NCBI GenBank assembly: GCA_907163375.1
Contig: CAJQUW010007075.1
Span: 1 to 64,000 of the forward strand
Direction of reading: 5' to 3'
From: Prostheceraeus crozeri
Taxonomy: Eukaryota > Platyhelminthes > Polycladida > Euryleptidae
Length of the DNA stretch: 64,000 nt
The notes under the pieces were generated by a model that saw only the letters and a list, made by a program, of their open reading frames with translations, made no database searches and was not told where the DNA came from. This document shows positions 51,112 to 61,671 of the stretch, piece after piece. A program made the position numbers and the translations under genes. Every line of letters starts with the position of its first letter. Position 1 is the first letter of the stretch.

Positions 51112-52920
51112 TTCTGTCGCCATGCTCGACCACCGAAGCGGCGTGCTGCATTGCAGGCAACTAGAATGATGCTACTTGAGGAAGAAGAAATACACGACGA
51201 CGAAGAGGAAGAATTGGCTAATTTATTAGAAGAAGACGTAGAACAAGAAATTGAAAACGCGGAAAACGTCGACATAATCGAACTACGAGACATTATTGAA
51301 GATGAAATTGACAATATTGACGACCATACCTTATAAACTTTGATAGTTCCTCCGATTCGAGGTCTGATGAAGAACCCAAGTCCCTCCAAGTGAATTACAA
51401 GCACCCTCAGGGCGTGAATGGACTATTGTGCCAGAAGGGTACCGTCCTGGTAGAGCTCCTTTGAGAAATGTATTTGCTACGCGTCAAAGTGTCAAACCTG
51501 GAGTGAATCCAAATTCTCCAGCTTCTGCGTTTCTTTTATTTACTGATGAAATACTAGATTACACTGTTTGGTTTACCAATCTGTAAGCAAGGCGAGTTGT
51601 AGCAGCACACAACCGCAATAATACCAATAAATTGATATGGCATCCTGTTACAAGAAGTGAACTTAACGCTTTCATCGGACTGAATATATTATGCGGAGTT
51701 TACAGATCTCGCCAGGTTGATTTGGAATCACTTTGGAGTGATCGAGATGGTTTACCTGTTTTCAGAGCAACCATGTCATGTCAGCGCTTCAAACAAATCA
51801 AACGGCTTCTTCGATTTGATGATCGCACCAGGCGTGATAAAGATGACCCGCTGCAACCAGTCAGAGATATATCGGAAATCTTCAAACGTAGTCTGACCAT
51901 GTTTTATAATCCTGCGTCTGAGCTAACTGTTGATGAAAAGTTACTCGAATTTCACGGACGTTTGAGATTTCGTATTTATATAGCTAATAAACCAGGTCGC
52001 TACGGTATGAAAATCAAGTGGTTGAATGAATCGACAACGGGATTTGCGTTGAACGGCTTACCTTATATTGGTGAAAAGACTCTCTCCGAAGAAGAAAAGC
52101 ATGGTGTTTCTATTCCACATGCAGTGACAATGACACTTATGAGACCATTCTTAGAAAAAGGTTACAATGTAACTACAGACAATTGGTTTACAAGCAGTCC
52201 TTTGGCTGATAGTTTGATGGAAAAAAGAACAACTATCGTCGGCACTCTCCGTTCAAATCGACGTGATATTCCTTCTCACTCACGCTAAATCTGTGAATAC
52301 GCGAGAGAGAAAAAGTCATCCATGTATTATTCCTCAGAAGGCCAAACCATGCTATCGTATTATGACAAAGGAAATAAGCCCGTGCTTTTGTTATCAACGA
52401 TGCATACATCTGCTGAAAACGACATCAATGGAGTCCCCGAAATAGTCAATTTCTACAATGATACTAAGAGAGGAACAGACAACATGGATCATATGATACG
52501 ACTGTATCGAAGTGGAAAAGTGTCCTGTCGCTGGCCATTGACATTCTTCTTTAATATGATGGACGTAGCTTTATTGAACAGTTGTATAATTTATCGTTCA
52601 TTGCAACCACCTAATCATATAAAACGTTTTCGTCGACAATTCCTTCTCGATGTTGGATATGAATTGTTGGATCCTTTTATCAAAATGCGACTTCAGTCAA
52701 CAAGAAATCTATCAACTCGCATATTGAATGCTATAAAATTCATTAGGTATCAACTGCCTCAACATTCGTTACGGTCAAACAGAAAAAAAGAAACGCTGTT
52801 TCCTGTGTGACAGAAAGAAAGACTTCAAAACAACACGGCAATGTGATTTGTGCTTTGAATATGTTTGCCAAAAACATTCATCAAAAGTTACCAAGGTGAA
52901 TTGTGACAACTGCATTTAGG
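51112..52920 (+). pseudogene. piggyBac 2 transposase, broken
   Basis: A piggyBac transposase in several frames. It opens with RPPKRRAALQATRMML and a very acidic stretch (EEEEIHDDEEEELANLL). Then come WTIVPEGYRPGRAPLRNVFA, SAFLLFTDEILDYTVWFTNL, AFIGLNILCGVYRSRQ, LWSDRDGLPVFRATMS, LTVDEKLLEFHGRLRF (first D) and TTDNWFTSSPLADSLMEKR (second D). After a frame change it reads MLSYYDKGNKPVLLL and NFYNDTKRGTDNMDHMI (third D), then WPLTFFFNMMDVALLNSC. The last part, CFLCDRKKDFKTTRQCDLC, is the C-terminal zinc-binding domain. About five breaks are visible, including a TAA at 51585-51587 between WFTNL and ARRVV. I see no ATG in the expected place. Confidence 0.85.
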
Positions 52921-53262
52921 CCTATATGTACAATTAAACGACTTACATGTAGATTGATGTTCGAAGTGTATTCATAAAGCCCGCACATAGGCTATAGTGT
53001 TTATAGAAATATGTATTATACAGGCCTAGTATGTACTAAACGATTTGCTTTTTCTAAACAATTTGTGCAAATTACAGGAATTAATTCATAGATTTACAAC
53101 TTATCTGGATACGTCATAGAATATAAATATTACTCAGATTTTTACAAAAATTATCTTGCTTGTAATATGCTTAGGGGATGCTATGATTATCAAAATAATA
53201 AGAAACTGCGTTTAATAAAAGATTAGAACAACAAAAAAAATCTAATATTTGAAAATTCATTT

Positions 53263-53328
53263 GGGGTGACTAAAATCACGCCAAACACCAACGGATCTAT
53301 TTTTCAAGATGCAACGGACGACGGTTAA
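53263..53328 (+). repeat. Right terminus of piggyBac 2
   Basis: GGGGTGACTAAAATCACGCC, spacer, then CGGACGACGG and TTAA. It is the inverted partner of 49049-49088 with a longer spacer. Confidence 0.85.
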
Positions 53329-53961
53329 TGATGAACGTATGTAAATTGTTTCAAATGGTGGCAGCCATTGTCAACACTTTCAATTGGCATCGTGGTTGAT
53401 CAACTGTGCGTATGTCTCATCGTCGGCTTGCTAACAAGCGTTCTCGTTTTGGAATTGATTGAGGACTTAACAAATGTTACTGAGGAACAATTATGTGAGT
53501 CTCTAAAAATCGGGTAAACTTCGATAATTATCTGTGATTAAAAGTTTTCAAATGTCCGGTGAAATTATATCTTAGATCCCTACAGGACGGATCTGGAAAT
53601 CTAGCTTCATTTAGTAATTTAGATATTGTTTCAATGTTCTTATACGCTGAGAGATTTAAGCGGCATGTGTAATTAAATTATCAACTATCATCCATGACAT
53701 CTGGCGGTTTTCTGTCTTGACGATTGCAGTATAAAAAATAAGTTGTTGGCCACTTATATTTACACGTCTCGTCACGTGCGATAATGGAGCTTCTCGGAGG
53801 GTGTAGACAGTAGTTTTATACATACATGTGAGGGATTTCCGACAACTGAACCCCCCGTACCATTTAGAGCGTTGTTTGTCATACGTAATCTACATCAGAA
53901 ACTATCCATAGGATTGATAAAAAATTCTAAACATGGGGCCTATAGGTCTATAACGGGTTTA
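53329..53961. other. Spacer between piggyBac 2 and the DD41D element
   Basis: No firm gene. About 20 codons (LIEDLTNVTEEQLCESLKIG, near 53455-53515) end at a GTAAAC and could be an exon of unknown origin. Confidence 0.3.
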
Positions 53962-53963
53962 TA

Positions 53964-55396
53964 CAAGGTGTTAGCGATCTCTTTGCCGACTTTGTTATAT
54001 ATTCTCACGATGTGTTTTTTTCTGAAAACAACTTTTCAATTTTGTTGTGCTACTTTAATCTTGTATAGTAATTATTTCTCTAACTCCTTTTTCTCATGTC
54101 TCCCTATTGGTCGAAATTTAGTGACTAAACCTTGTGATTAAAAAATCAATAAAAGCCCCTTCTGCTGACATGCATACAATGTTAGATTGATTCTGTGAAG
54201 AACATGGAGTATCGCGACTTCAGCAACGAAGAAATTGCTACTGCTGTTTCATTATGTATTGCTTTTAATTGCGAAGAAGCTCGTCGGCAATTTTACAATA
54301 AATTCACAAAAGAAGCTCCACCAGCACGAACTCTGCGCCATTGGAAAACAAGGTTTATTGAAACACTCTCTGTTCTACCAAGACCACCAATTGGCGACCA
54401 TAGCCACCGAAGACTTTCAGAAGAGAAGCGTCAAGAAATAATTTATACACTTACAGAAAATCCAACGTCTTCACAGAGAACAGTCGGTCAGGCCGTAGGA
54501 GTTTCTGTTTTCTCAGTGAATAAAGTTTTGAAGGAAGAAGGTATCAAACATTGGAAGTTTACGTGTGTGCAAGAATTGCAACGGGATGATAGTCCAAAGC
54601 GGCTTCAATTCTGCGAAAGAGTGCTAGCTGAACAGGATCATGATCACAATTTCATTTCCAATATTGTGTTTAGTGATGAGGCATCATTTCATCTAAATGG
54701 TTCCCTGAACTCACACAATTCATTTATTTATGCCAAAGAAAATCCACATGTCATAGCTGAAAAACCTATGAAGTCAGCAGCCATCTTGTGTTGGGCTATG
54801 GTATCTCCTCACATTGGAATTCATTTTCGTGTGTTGCATTCTACTATGAACAGTGAAAAGTACAAGGAAATTATCGCTTCTGATGTCATTCCCATTTTGA
54901 AAAATAGAAGAAACAGGAAACTTGTATACCAACAAGACGGCGCCCCAGCCCACTTCTCTCGTGAAGTAAGGACTTTTCTCGATAAAGAACTCCCTAATCG
55001 ATGGATTGATCGGAGTAGCACATTTCCATGGCCCCCAAGGAGTCCAGATTTGTCTATTCTCGATTTCTGACTTTGGGGTGACATCCGTAAGACTCTATCA
55101 ACGTCCAGTTACTAGAAGTTTACAAGAATTAGAGCAAAGATTGACAGAATTGTTGAATGAAATCGATGTCAACGTTATCGAAAGGGCTGTTCAGTCATTT
55201 TTCCATCGATGTGGTGTTTGTGTTGAACAATCAGGCGGACATATTGAACATTTATTATAAGTATGTGCTTCTTTGCTTTTATATTGTTGAAATATCTTTG
55301 TTAAATATCATTAATAAAATGATGCACTGAAATGCTATGCTTTTTTCATAGAATTACACTTCAATAAAAATCGGCAAAGAGATCGCTAACACCCTG
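53964..55396 (+). mobile_element. Tc1/mariner-superfamily element, DD41D type
   Basis: A 1433-base element flanked by TA (53962-53963, 55397-55398). The left end is CAAGGTGTTAGCGATCTCTT and the right end, on the other strand, CAGGGTGTTAGCGATCTCTT, continuing TGCCGA. The terminal repeats are about 30 bp with one or two differences, which suggests a rather recent insertion. It carries a single transposase gene on the plus strand with two breaks. Confidence 0.92.
54204..55260 (+). pseudogene. IS630/Tc1/mariner transposase, DD41D (rosa-like), two breaks
   Basis: The ATG at 54204 (MEYRDFSNEEIATAVSLCIA) starts a helix-turn-helix N-terminus. A second HTH follows (SSQRTVGQAVGVSVFSVNKV). Catalytic residues: D in IVFSDEASFHLNG, D in VYQQDGAPAHFS and D in SPDLSILDF. 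There are 41 residues between the second and third, counted directly, which places it with the DD41D group (described as rosa). An in-frame TGA at 55068-55070 directly follows that last block, where a hydrophobic residue is expected before LWGDIRK. A frameshift near 55095 then precedes VTRSLQELEQRLTELLNEID and CVEQSGGHIEHLL, the usual C-terminus, with a stop at 55258-55260. Confidence 0.88.
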
Positions 55397-55398
55397 TA

Positions 55399-56124
55399 TA
55401 TATATTGTATATCAACCATTTCACCATCTCTGTTTTCAGCAATGAAATCCATGTAACTATTTCTAACTTCCATTTAATGTATATGTTTTTATCTGTTTTA
55501 CTTTAAATTTTAAACATGTTATATTGGCAATTGATGCGCCACCATGCGCTACCATTTCCATCTGAGGATCGAGTGTTGATTATACCTCGTGAAACTCGCA
55601 AAGAATTCAGAAATCTACAGTTATTTTTCGATATGGTTAAACAATAATTTCAAATGCACGCTTATGTTCGTTGGCTTACAATTAGAAAAGCTGTGAATAG
55701 TATTCTTGAACAGTGGAATGTTTATTGCGATTCGCAGAAGCTAGAAAAAAAAATCAAAACGGCTGGAGGACATCTTCTGAGCCAACCTCTAGCACTAAAA
55801 TTTGGAGATTGAAATGAAACTGACGCACGAGTTAAGAAGTGTATGGTGTATGCAATACTCATTAGCCAGTAACTTGGAATCCCGCTCCTAAAACATGCCT
55901 TTATTCTGAAAGCAAATTGATGTTATATGAGATTGTTAATTACTGTATATATATTAAGTTGTTAAGTGCTGTTTTGGAAAATATCAATAATCGTTTCTGG
56001 TTACTTTGGAAAACTTGAACGGGGAAATGGATATGTCAATATTCAAGTTAGAACAAAAATGCGATTACCAAGTAAAAGTTCTATTGATTGACAGTAAAAC
56101 TTAAACCAAAGATTCAACATAGCC
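55399..56124. other. Spacer with an unassigned coding relic
   Basis: At about 55530-55815 the plus strand keeps protein-like text interrupted by stops: LPFPSEDRVLIIPRETRKEF, then RKAVNSILEQWNVYCDSQKL and AGGHLLSQPLALKFGD. It looks like a degraded coding region, but I cannot name the family. The rest is AT-rich. Confidence 0.35.
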
Positions 56125-56126
56125 TA

Positions 56127-56880
56127 CAGAGTGCCCCACAAAAAATCCCAAATTTTGCTTTTAGTAAGTTTTCTTGTACTTGACACTATATTTCATGTCA
56201 ACTTGCTATAGGTAGGTTTCAAAATTAACCTAGTCTCATAGACAGATAAAACCTAGACAGATATACCTAGACAGATAAAACGTGACAACTGATGCATTGG
56301 CTTGACAGAATGTTATAGAAATCTTATTGTATGGACTGATAAGCCCCTCAAAAATCCAAATTTCCCAACACTTATTTTGCTACTTTCCTGGGAATGACAA
56401 GATAACAGTAAAACAACATGACAATGAAGTTAAGAGTATTGATAGTGAAATACACAATTCATTAATAATGTTCGATGTGACTACCTTCAAGCTCGACACA
56501 TCTGTGCAAGCGCTTGACCCAGGAAGAAGTACACTTTCGGATGCAGTCAAGAGAAATACTGTCCCAAGCAGTAGTTAATGCAAAATATCGATCTCCAATT
56601 GTGTTGATGTCGTCACGATTGGCCTGCAAGTGACAAAGTATGCTCCATATTGAGTAGTCCATAACATTGAGATCGGGACTCTTTGCTGACCAGTTGGTCG
56701 GTGAAATAAATTCGGGTGTGTTCTCTCTGAGCTTAGCAACCGTGTCTCGCTCTCGTGTCTGAGCTCTCGCTCCATCCTGTTGCCAAATCCAACCGTGTCC
56801 TCCCATCGTTGAATTAATGTCTCTGACAGGGTGACCACTTGAGGAGGACCGAAAATCAGACCATAAGTCTGTCCCACAAT
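56127..56880 (-). mobile_element. Tc1/mariner-superfamily fragment, one end only
   Basis: Transposase remains on the minus strand run toward a terminus at 56127, where TA (56125-56126) meets CAGAGTGCCCCACAAAAAA, a typical mariner-like end. The promoter-side end is missing. The element is therefore truncated. Confidence 0.55.
56462..56877 (-). pseudogene. Mariner-like transposase C-terminal half, broken
   Basis: One frame starts GQTYGLIFGPPQVVTLSE. After a frame change the next reads WIWQQDGARAQTRERDTVAK and FISPTNWSAKSPDLNVMDYS. The catalytic second D (QQDGARAQ) and third D (NVMDYSIW) are 38 residues apart. The C-terminus SWVKRLHRCVELEGSHIEHY matches the usual end of mariner-type proteins. 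The N-terminal half with both helix-turn-helix domains is absent. Confidence 0.75.
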
Positions 56881-57165
56881 GACGTTACATAAATTTTAAA
56901 TTTTGATGATTTGACTATAGTAGTACTTATCCAAATGAAATGTATACAAAGAAAAACATAGAATATCATGAATGAACATAGAAGTTCATATGTATTCCAT
57001 CATCTCATACAAAACAAATAAATGTAGGCAGTAATTCAGTTAGATGCTGCAAAACAAAATGCAAATACGACTCCCAGTCATGTTGAGAAAGTTTTAACAA
57101 TAAGCTGAATGAATCGGCAAATATCAAATTACAGAATTAACTACATGTAGCAGAAAGCTATTACA

Positions 57166-57237
57166 ACACGTCATGCTAATAGACTCAAAAACTGCTCAAA
57201 AACACGTCATGCTGATAGACTCAAAAACTGCTCAAAA
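57166..57237 (+). repeat. 36-bp tandem duplication
   Basis: ACACGTCATGCTAATAGACT plus AAAAACTGCTCAAAA-type sequence is present twice in a row with one base difference (AAT/GAT). The surrounding 56890-57547 stretch has no recognisable gene. Confidence 0.85.
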
Positions 57238-57547
57238 ACATTGGTCGCTAATAAACACACGAAAAAAAGTAAAATGTTGAACTTTAACAAAAAAGACCAC
57301 GTAATCGTATGAAGTAACCAAGAAAGTATTTGAGGATCTGTGGCAGATCGATGTCATTCTAGATTAAATTGAGCCTCTACGAACAATTGAATGAAAATTA
57401 TCATTGTTGCATGGCCCGATTTCACATGTAAATTATAAGGCATGCGAACATATACAATTTTTCTGTTGTATTATAAATCACGGATACTCACAAAATAATT
57501 TATTCTTCGTTATTTCATACGACTTTTCTTCACCTACAAGTTACAAT

Positions 57548-58640
57548 TCAATTACCAAACACGTTAGAAATAATTGCATCCGAAATTCGGTCTTGGCGCT
57601 CTAAGTCACTGTTTCTCTGTTGCTCAAGTTCGATTTTGCGGCGCTTTGCTGCTAGAAGAGCAGCTTCAGCATCACGAATACCTTGATCCGCTGCCACTAT
57701 TTCCGATTGAAGCTCTTTGTTGGTCTTTCTTTTAAAAACCCCAATATCTCTCCTGAGGGATTCAGCGATCGCAGTTCGATTCCCGTTCGTTGTTTTGCTT
57801 TCCTCACAAAATAATTTGTATTCCTTACTAGCAGAACTTATGCTGTTCAATAAAGAGGCTGTTGGTTCAAAGTCTTCGTATGAGTCTCGATGAAAATGGT
57901 CTCCCACAGAGCGAAATGCGTTGTACATTTACAGACTTAAGTTTGACTGATACTCGTCTTCAAAAAACTTCATTTTGCTGAAACCGGCTTCTACCATCAT
58001 GTTGTGCGGACAAATCACCAAAGTAGTAGCCATTTTTGTCAGAAGAGGATATTCGGAAAGATTGCCTTTTCCATGAAGATCGATTAGGGATTCATCGTCT
58101 TTCCCGTGTACAACGGTCAACCGGGCATATTCATCTCCTACATCAACTGGAGATAGCTTTATCTCGTCAGCGAGACTTTTCAACTTCTTGACTGTAGTGT
58201 CACTGAAGCTTTTGATGTTCTTGAATAGAGCATAGCACTTTCTGGAAATCATGGAGCTGAGAAATGACATGAAACGGTACAAAATGCTGCGAAAAATAGC
58301 TTCATTCAACAGTTTCCACTCCTTTTCGATACGTTCCAGATTCGCATTGTCTGATTTGCACAAATGTGAATACACAGCTGGTATGTGTCGTTGCGTCCCA
58401 GTCGAATCAGAAGCTTGGAGAGCAACTCTAACAGCATCAGCAACAACTGTTGAATAGTTCCATTCAAAGATTGCATTTTCTTTGTGAATTCATAAACGGG
58501 CTTCATATGAATAAAGAACTGATCCAAATTTATCAGAAGATCAGATTATCTGATTATCTGCCAAACATTCTTTCAATTTGCAATTTTCACTCTCCAAAGC
58601 ACAGAGCTTTTCCAAAACCGGAAACTGTTGAACGGCAGAT
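57548..58640 (-). pseudogene. hAT-like transposase C-terminal relic
   Basis: Minus-strand frames, in order, give SAVQQFPVLEKLCALESENC, then FIHMKPVYEFTKKMQSLNGT, then LERIEKEWKLLNEAIFRSIL and a long run with EYPLLTKMATTLVICPHNMM followed by VEAGFSKMKFFEDEYQSNLS. The stretch from LTKM to the VE-GFS block matches the hAT C-terminal dimerisation region, where P-S-VER-FS is usual. After a stop at 57929-57931 the protein-like sequence continues with a coiled-coil tail (ESLRRDIGVFKRKTNKELQS, AALLAAKRRKIELEQQRN). Two or three breaks are visible. The catalytic N-terminal part is missing. Family assignment rests on the C-terminal motif only. Confidence 0.6.
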
Positions 58641-58746
58641 TCAATAACTAGGTATAAATTGATATAAATAATAATCAATAATTGATACAAATTGATATCG
58701 CAATTTACCGATATGCAGGGATTACGACAAACGAATTTTTCATATC

Positions 58747-58830
58747 ACAGGGTGTCCGCGAAATTTGAATGAAAATTTCCAGGTGTTTTCCAGAATTTCC
58801 AGGGAATTTACCAAAAATTAGGGGTCACAT
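58747..58830 (+). repeat. Solitary hAT-type terminus
   Basis: CAGGGTGTCCGCGAAATTTG followed by repeated TTTCCAG words (58775-58805) resembles the outer end of a hAT element. It lies 100 bases upstream of the minus-strand hAT relic and could be its 5' terminus. I found no matching opposite end before 56900. Confidence 0.45.
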
Positions 58831-59615
58831 TTGAACGAAAATGTTCAGACTTTCTGCAAGGAAATTTTACTCAAATACATGCGTCAAATTTAAAAGAAAA
58901 ATTCTGGGAAAATCTACCAAAGTTCTGTGCTAAGGAGCTTGCATACCATAAAATTAATATTATTGACGAAAAAAATTTGAAAGTTGGCGTGAAATTGGAT
59001 GAATTTTTAAGGCGCAGGTGATTCCTAATAAAAAATACCAATATATATATGCATCAGACGGCTACATTATATTTCTAGAAAAAAATGAAAGTTTACCGAT
59101 ATTTCGTCACTGAAAATTGCATTTTTAAATGGGTATTTTCTATCACATGTAGCGATTATCTAAAATATCAAATGAAGGAAAAATCAAATAGCTTCAATAA
59201 TGAATACACAATAGACATATTCAGATAAGCTACACAATCAAAAATAGATTGGACTTGCATTTTGACTGAATGTTTTCTAAGTATGCTCCGCTGTTCCTGC
59301 TAGCTGGATAGCAAAACTAAATGTAGACTCCAGAAGCTACAAGAATTCAAGTGAGTTTGCAAAACCATTCAATTTGATCTCCTGTCTTTTTGCAATACAG
59401 ATTCAGTACTGATATACTTACTTATTTGAATGGAGTTATATGAATGCATTACGTCAATACCTGTATGTCATACTTTTAATGTCTCTTTCCACCAATGGTG
59501 CAAATATGTATCAAAAATATTACTTTTTGCAAAATTTACTGGCGATCGTCAATCTTTTCTTTTTTTAAATGTATGTCATAATTGCTGTGCCATCATTAGC
59601 GTTATGATATTGTCT
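58831..59615. other. AT-rich spacer
   Basis: No gene seen. It includes an (AT) run near 59040. The target duplication of the next element begins at 59617. Confidence 0.45.
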
Positions 59616-59625
59616 GGAATTTGCT

Positions 59626-60257
59626 CATGGACGCCTAGATTGTATTATATTGCTGCTGCGCGGGTGAGTCGACAGTGGCAGGCCCACAATGAGCTGTTCG
59701 CGCTCGCATGGGCCGTTTCGCGTTTTGGGCGCTCTCGTACTTACTTAGTGGACAATTTTTCGGTGCTTACCCTTCAAGGGAAGGCCCACTTCTGGCTCAC
59801 CGTGAAGGCCCTTCTTTCTCTGCTCAATGTGAACCTTAAGTTCGTTTGCACGTCGTGCAACTTAGCAGACTGGCCTTCACGGTGGGCGGGAGAGGGTACC
59901 TTCACTTGGAGCCCTTCTTGTTGTAATTCTAATTGTACTTCTCCAATTTGTTTGTTCAGCGGTCGCCGGAGCCAGATAGTTCCTCAACCATAAGACTTTT
60001 TTCAGCATAAGTGCATGCCTAGACTCTATGACATCATACTGACGTCACTTTGCTGACGTTTTGCTGCAACGTCACCAGAAAACGTCAGCTTTTGCATTGA
60101 TTTCTTATTGATTCTTTGACGTCATCTGTGTCTTTATAAGCTAGCTCCTCTATAGTTTCTGGAACACTTGTAAGGCTCCGCTCGACTCGCGAGGTGTTAC
60201 TTGTTGATATTTCAATAAAGGATTATTATTATTTAGGCGTCAATCTAGGCGTCCATG
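59626..60257 (+). mobile_element. 632-bp element with 17-bp inverted ends and 9-bp target duplication
   Basis: CATGGACGCCTAGATTG at 59626-59642 is the exact reverse complement of 60241-60257. GAATTTGCT directly precedes the left end (59617-59625) and directly follows the right end (60258-60266), and one more G also matches. Perfect inverted ends plus a 9-bp duplication suggest a non-autonomous DNA transposon; nine bases is the MULE habit, but no MULE protein is present. The interior differs completely from ordinary MITEs: the left part is a retroelement RNase H-like fossil, the right part a promoter and poly(A)-like stretch with TGACGTCA-type sites, TTTATAAG at about 60136 and AATAAAGGATTATTATT near the end. 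It looks like a transposon that carries captured retroelement sequence. Confidence 0.8.
59650..59992 (+). pseudogene. Retroelement RNase H-like fossil
   Basis: A fragment with the RNase H pattern of LTR/DIRS-type retroelements: AHNELFALAWAVSRF, then LVDNFSVLTLQGKAHFWLTV and CNLADWPSRWAG (the N-AD-SR block). It is a piece only, with no reverse transcriptase, integrase or recombinase around it. I cannot choose between Gypsy-like and DIRS/Ngaro-like sources. It is an old copy enclosed in the 632-bp terminal-repeat element. Confidence 0.55.
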
Positions 60258-60651
60258 GAATTTGCTTTATCGATGCAGTCTATTATGACTGTTGAGTTCA
60301 TGTACGAGACATTGTATATTCAATTCTGTCGAGCACAGAGGCAAATGCATGCAGGTTGCGCGGACAACAATGATGAAGGTACAGCCTCTCCCATTGAATT
60401 CAGCACTGACCGCTGCTTCAACGTGTTTCTATCCACTATCGTAGTGAAGTTCAAGAAGGATTGGCCTTAGAGAGCGCACCGAGCAGAGAAAGTCAGAAGG
60501 TGACTGATGTCATTAGCTATTTATAGACATTCGTACAATGCTCATCAGTTATTGGTGGATCTAGTCCTGAAAACGCAGGTTTGTTTTTTTGATACCGCAA
60601 GGTCGCCGAAGTATTCAGTTGAATCTCGAGACGTCTGCTTGCGCGCATACA
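60258..60651. other. Short spacer before the BED-hAT relic
   Basis: No gene is recognised. A 71-codon frame (60255-60470) has no family resemblance. Confidence 0.4.
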
Positions 60652-61671
60652 ATGAACACATCAAAAAGTGAGGTTTGGCAATTTTTTCAAGTATTTGACG
60701 ATGACAATTCGAAAGCCAAATGTCTATGTTGTGAAGGAGACGATGTGTGTCTCGTGGAGGAAAGGAGAAACGGAACTTTACAACAACGAACTTAAGAAGT
60801 CATCTCAGTGTCAAAACACCCGGAGCAGTTTTCTCAGCTGAAAGTCGAAGAAGAGAAAAAAGGCCCGCAGAAGCGGTTGTTGGATGAATCGAATTCTGGG
60901 TTTCGTAAAAACTGAAGACCAATTGACTCTGCAAGGCAGCTTCGACGCGGCGAAGAAGTGGGATAAAGACAGTTCTAAATCTTCGGCCGTGACTAAGTTA
61001 ATTGGAGAAATGATTGCTCTCGATAATCAACCATTCTCCATCGTTGAGGATATAGGATTCGTTCGCTTTATCAAGCACGCTCTTCCCAACTATACCATTC
61101 CATCCAGAAGTGACTTCAGCGCGAATATTATTCCTTATCTTTATATTCGGACTCGGAATGTAATACTGAAACGCATGGAAACTGCTAAAAATTTCTCGTT
61201 TACAACGGATATATGGACTTGCCAACATACAAATGAGGCATTTATTAGCCTGTCTGTTCATTTCATTGATGACATGAGTCAAACGATGATTCGCCGCTCT
61301 TATGTTCTACATAGCAGCCATTTTCCTGGTAATCACACAGATGCGCGTATTGCAGAGAAGTTTAATGAGATGTTGAAAAATTGGAATATCTTGCTTGAAA
61401 ATTGTCATTTGATGGTAACAGATAATGCAGTTAATATGTGCAAAGCAACCTCTCTCATTGGTGTCGAGCATGCATCGTGTTTTCTCCATACATTGCAACT
61501 GGTTATAAAGGATTCCATTTTATCACAAAGAAGCGTCAACGACATGATTTCCAAAAGCAGAAAAATTGTGTGTCATTTTCATCATTTCGCTGTGGCTTGC
61601 GATCGTCTCAAAACGATACAGAATGAACTTGAATTGAAAGTTAACAAATTGGTTTAAGACGTGACCACTCG
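60652..61671 (+). pseudogene. BED-finger hAT transposase, 5' exon, broken
   Basis: The ATG at 60652 leads into a degraded BED finger (SEVWQFFQVFDDDNSKAKCL, then NFTTTNLRSHLSVK and KHPEQFSQL in other frames), so there are several frameshifts before 60884. From there one frame holds the hAT core: MIALDNQPFSIVEDIGF, FTTDIWTCQHTNEAFISLSV, LMVTDNAVNMCKATSLIGVE and ASCFLHTLQLVIKDSIL. It reaches VNKLV and a TAA at 61655-61657 where ZBED-type proteins have glutamine, then DVTTR directly before a GTAAGT donor at 61672. The next exon should carry the dimerisation domain. I do not see it in the rest of the window, so the element may be truncated. It is a different family from the hAT elements at 3.4 and 42.7 kb. 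Confidence 0.82.

Larger units (their letters stand above)
49049..53328 (+). mobile_element. piggyBac element 2, abutting element 1
   Basis: TTAA at 49049-49052 and 53325-53328. The left end reads CCGTCGTCCGGTGTTTGGGG. The right end, on the other strand, reads CCGTCGTCCGTTGC, then about 20 more bases, then GGTGTTTGGCGTG. This is again the unequal spacing between terminal and internal repeats that marks piggyBac. A different hairpin, GGGGTGA...TCACCCC, sits inside both ends. A Tc1-like element is inserted at 49502-50827. Terminal repeats and transposase differ clearly from element 1, so these are two subfamilies and not a tandem copy. Confidence 0.88.

Noticed and set aside
59626-60257. Reading the element as a complete DIRS-type retroelement because it has inverted ends
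   Set aside because: Only an RNase H-like piece is present, and DIRS elements do not make target duplications, while a 9-bp duplication is clear here.
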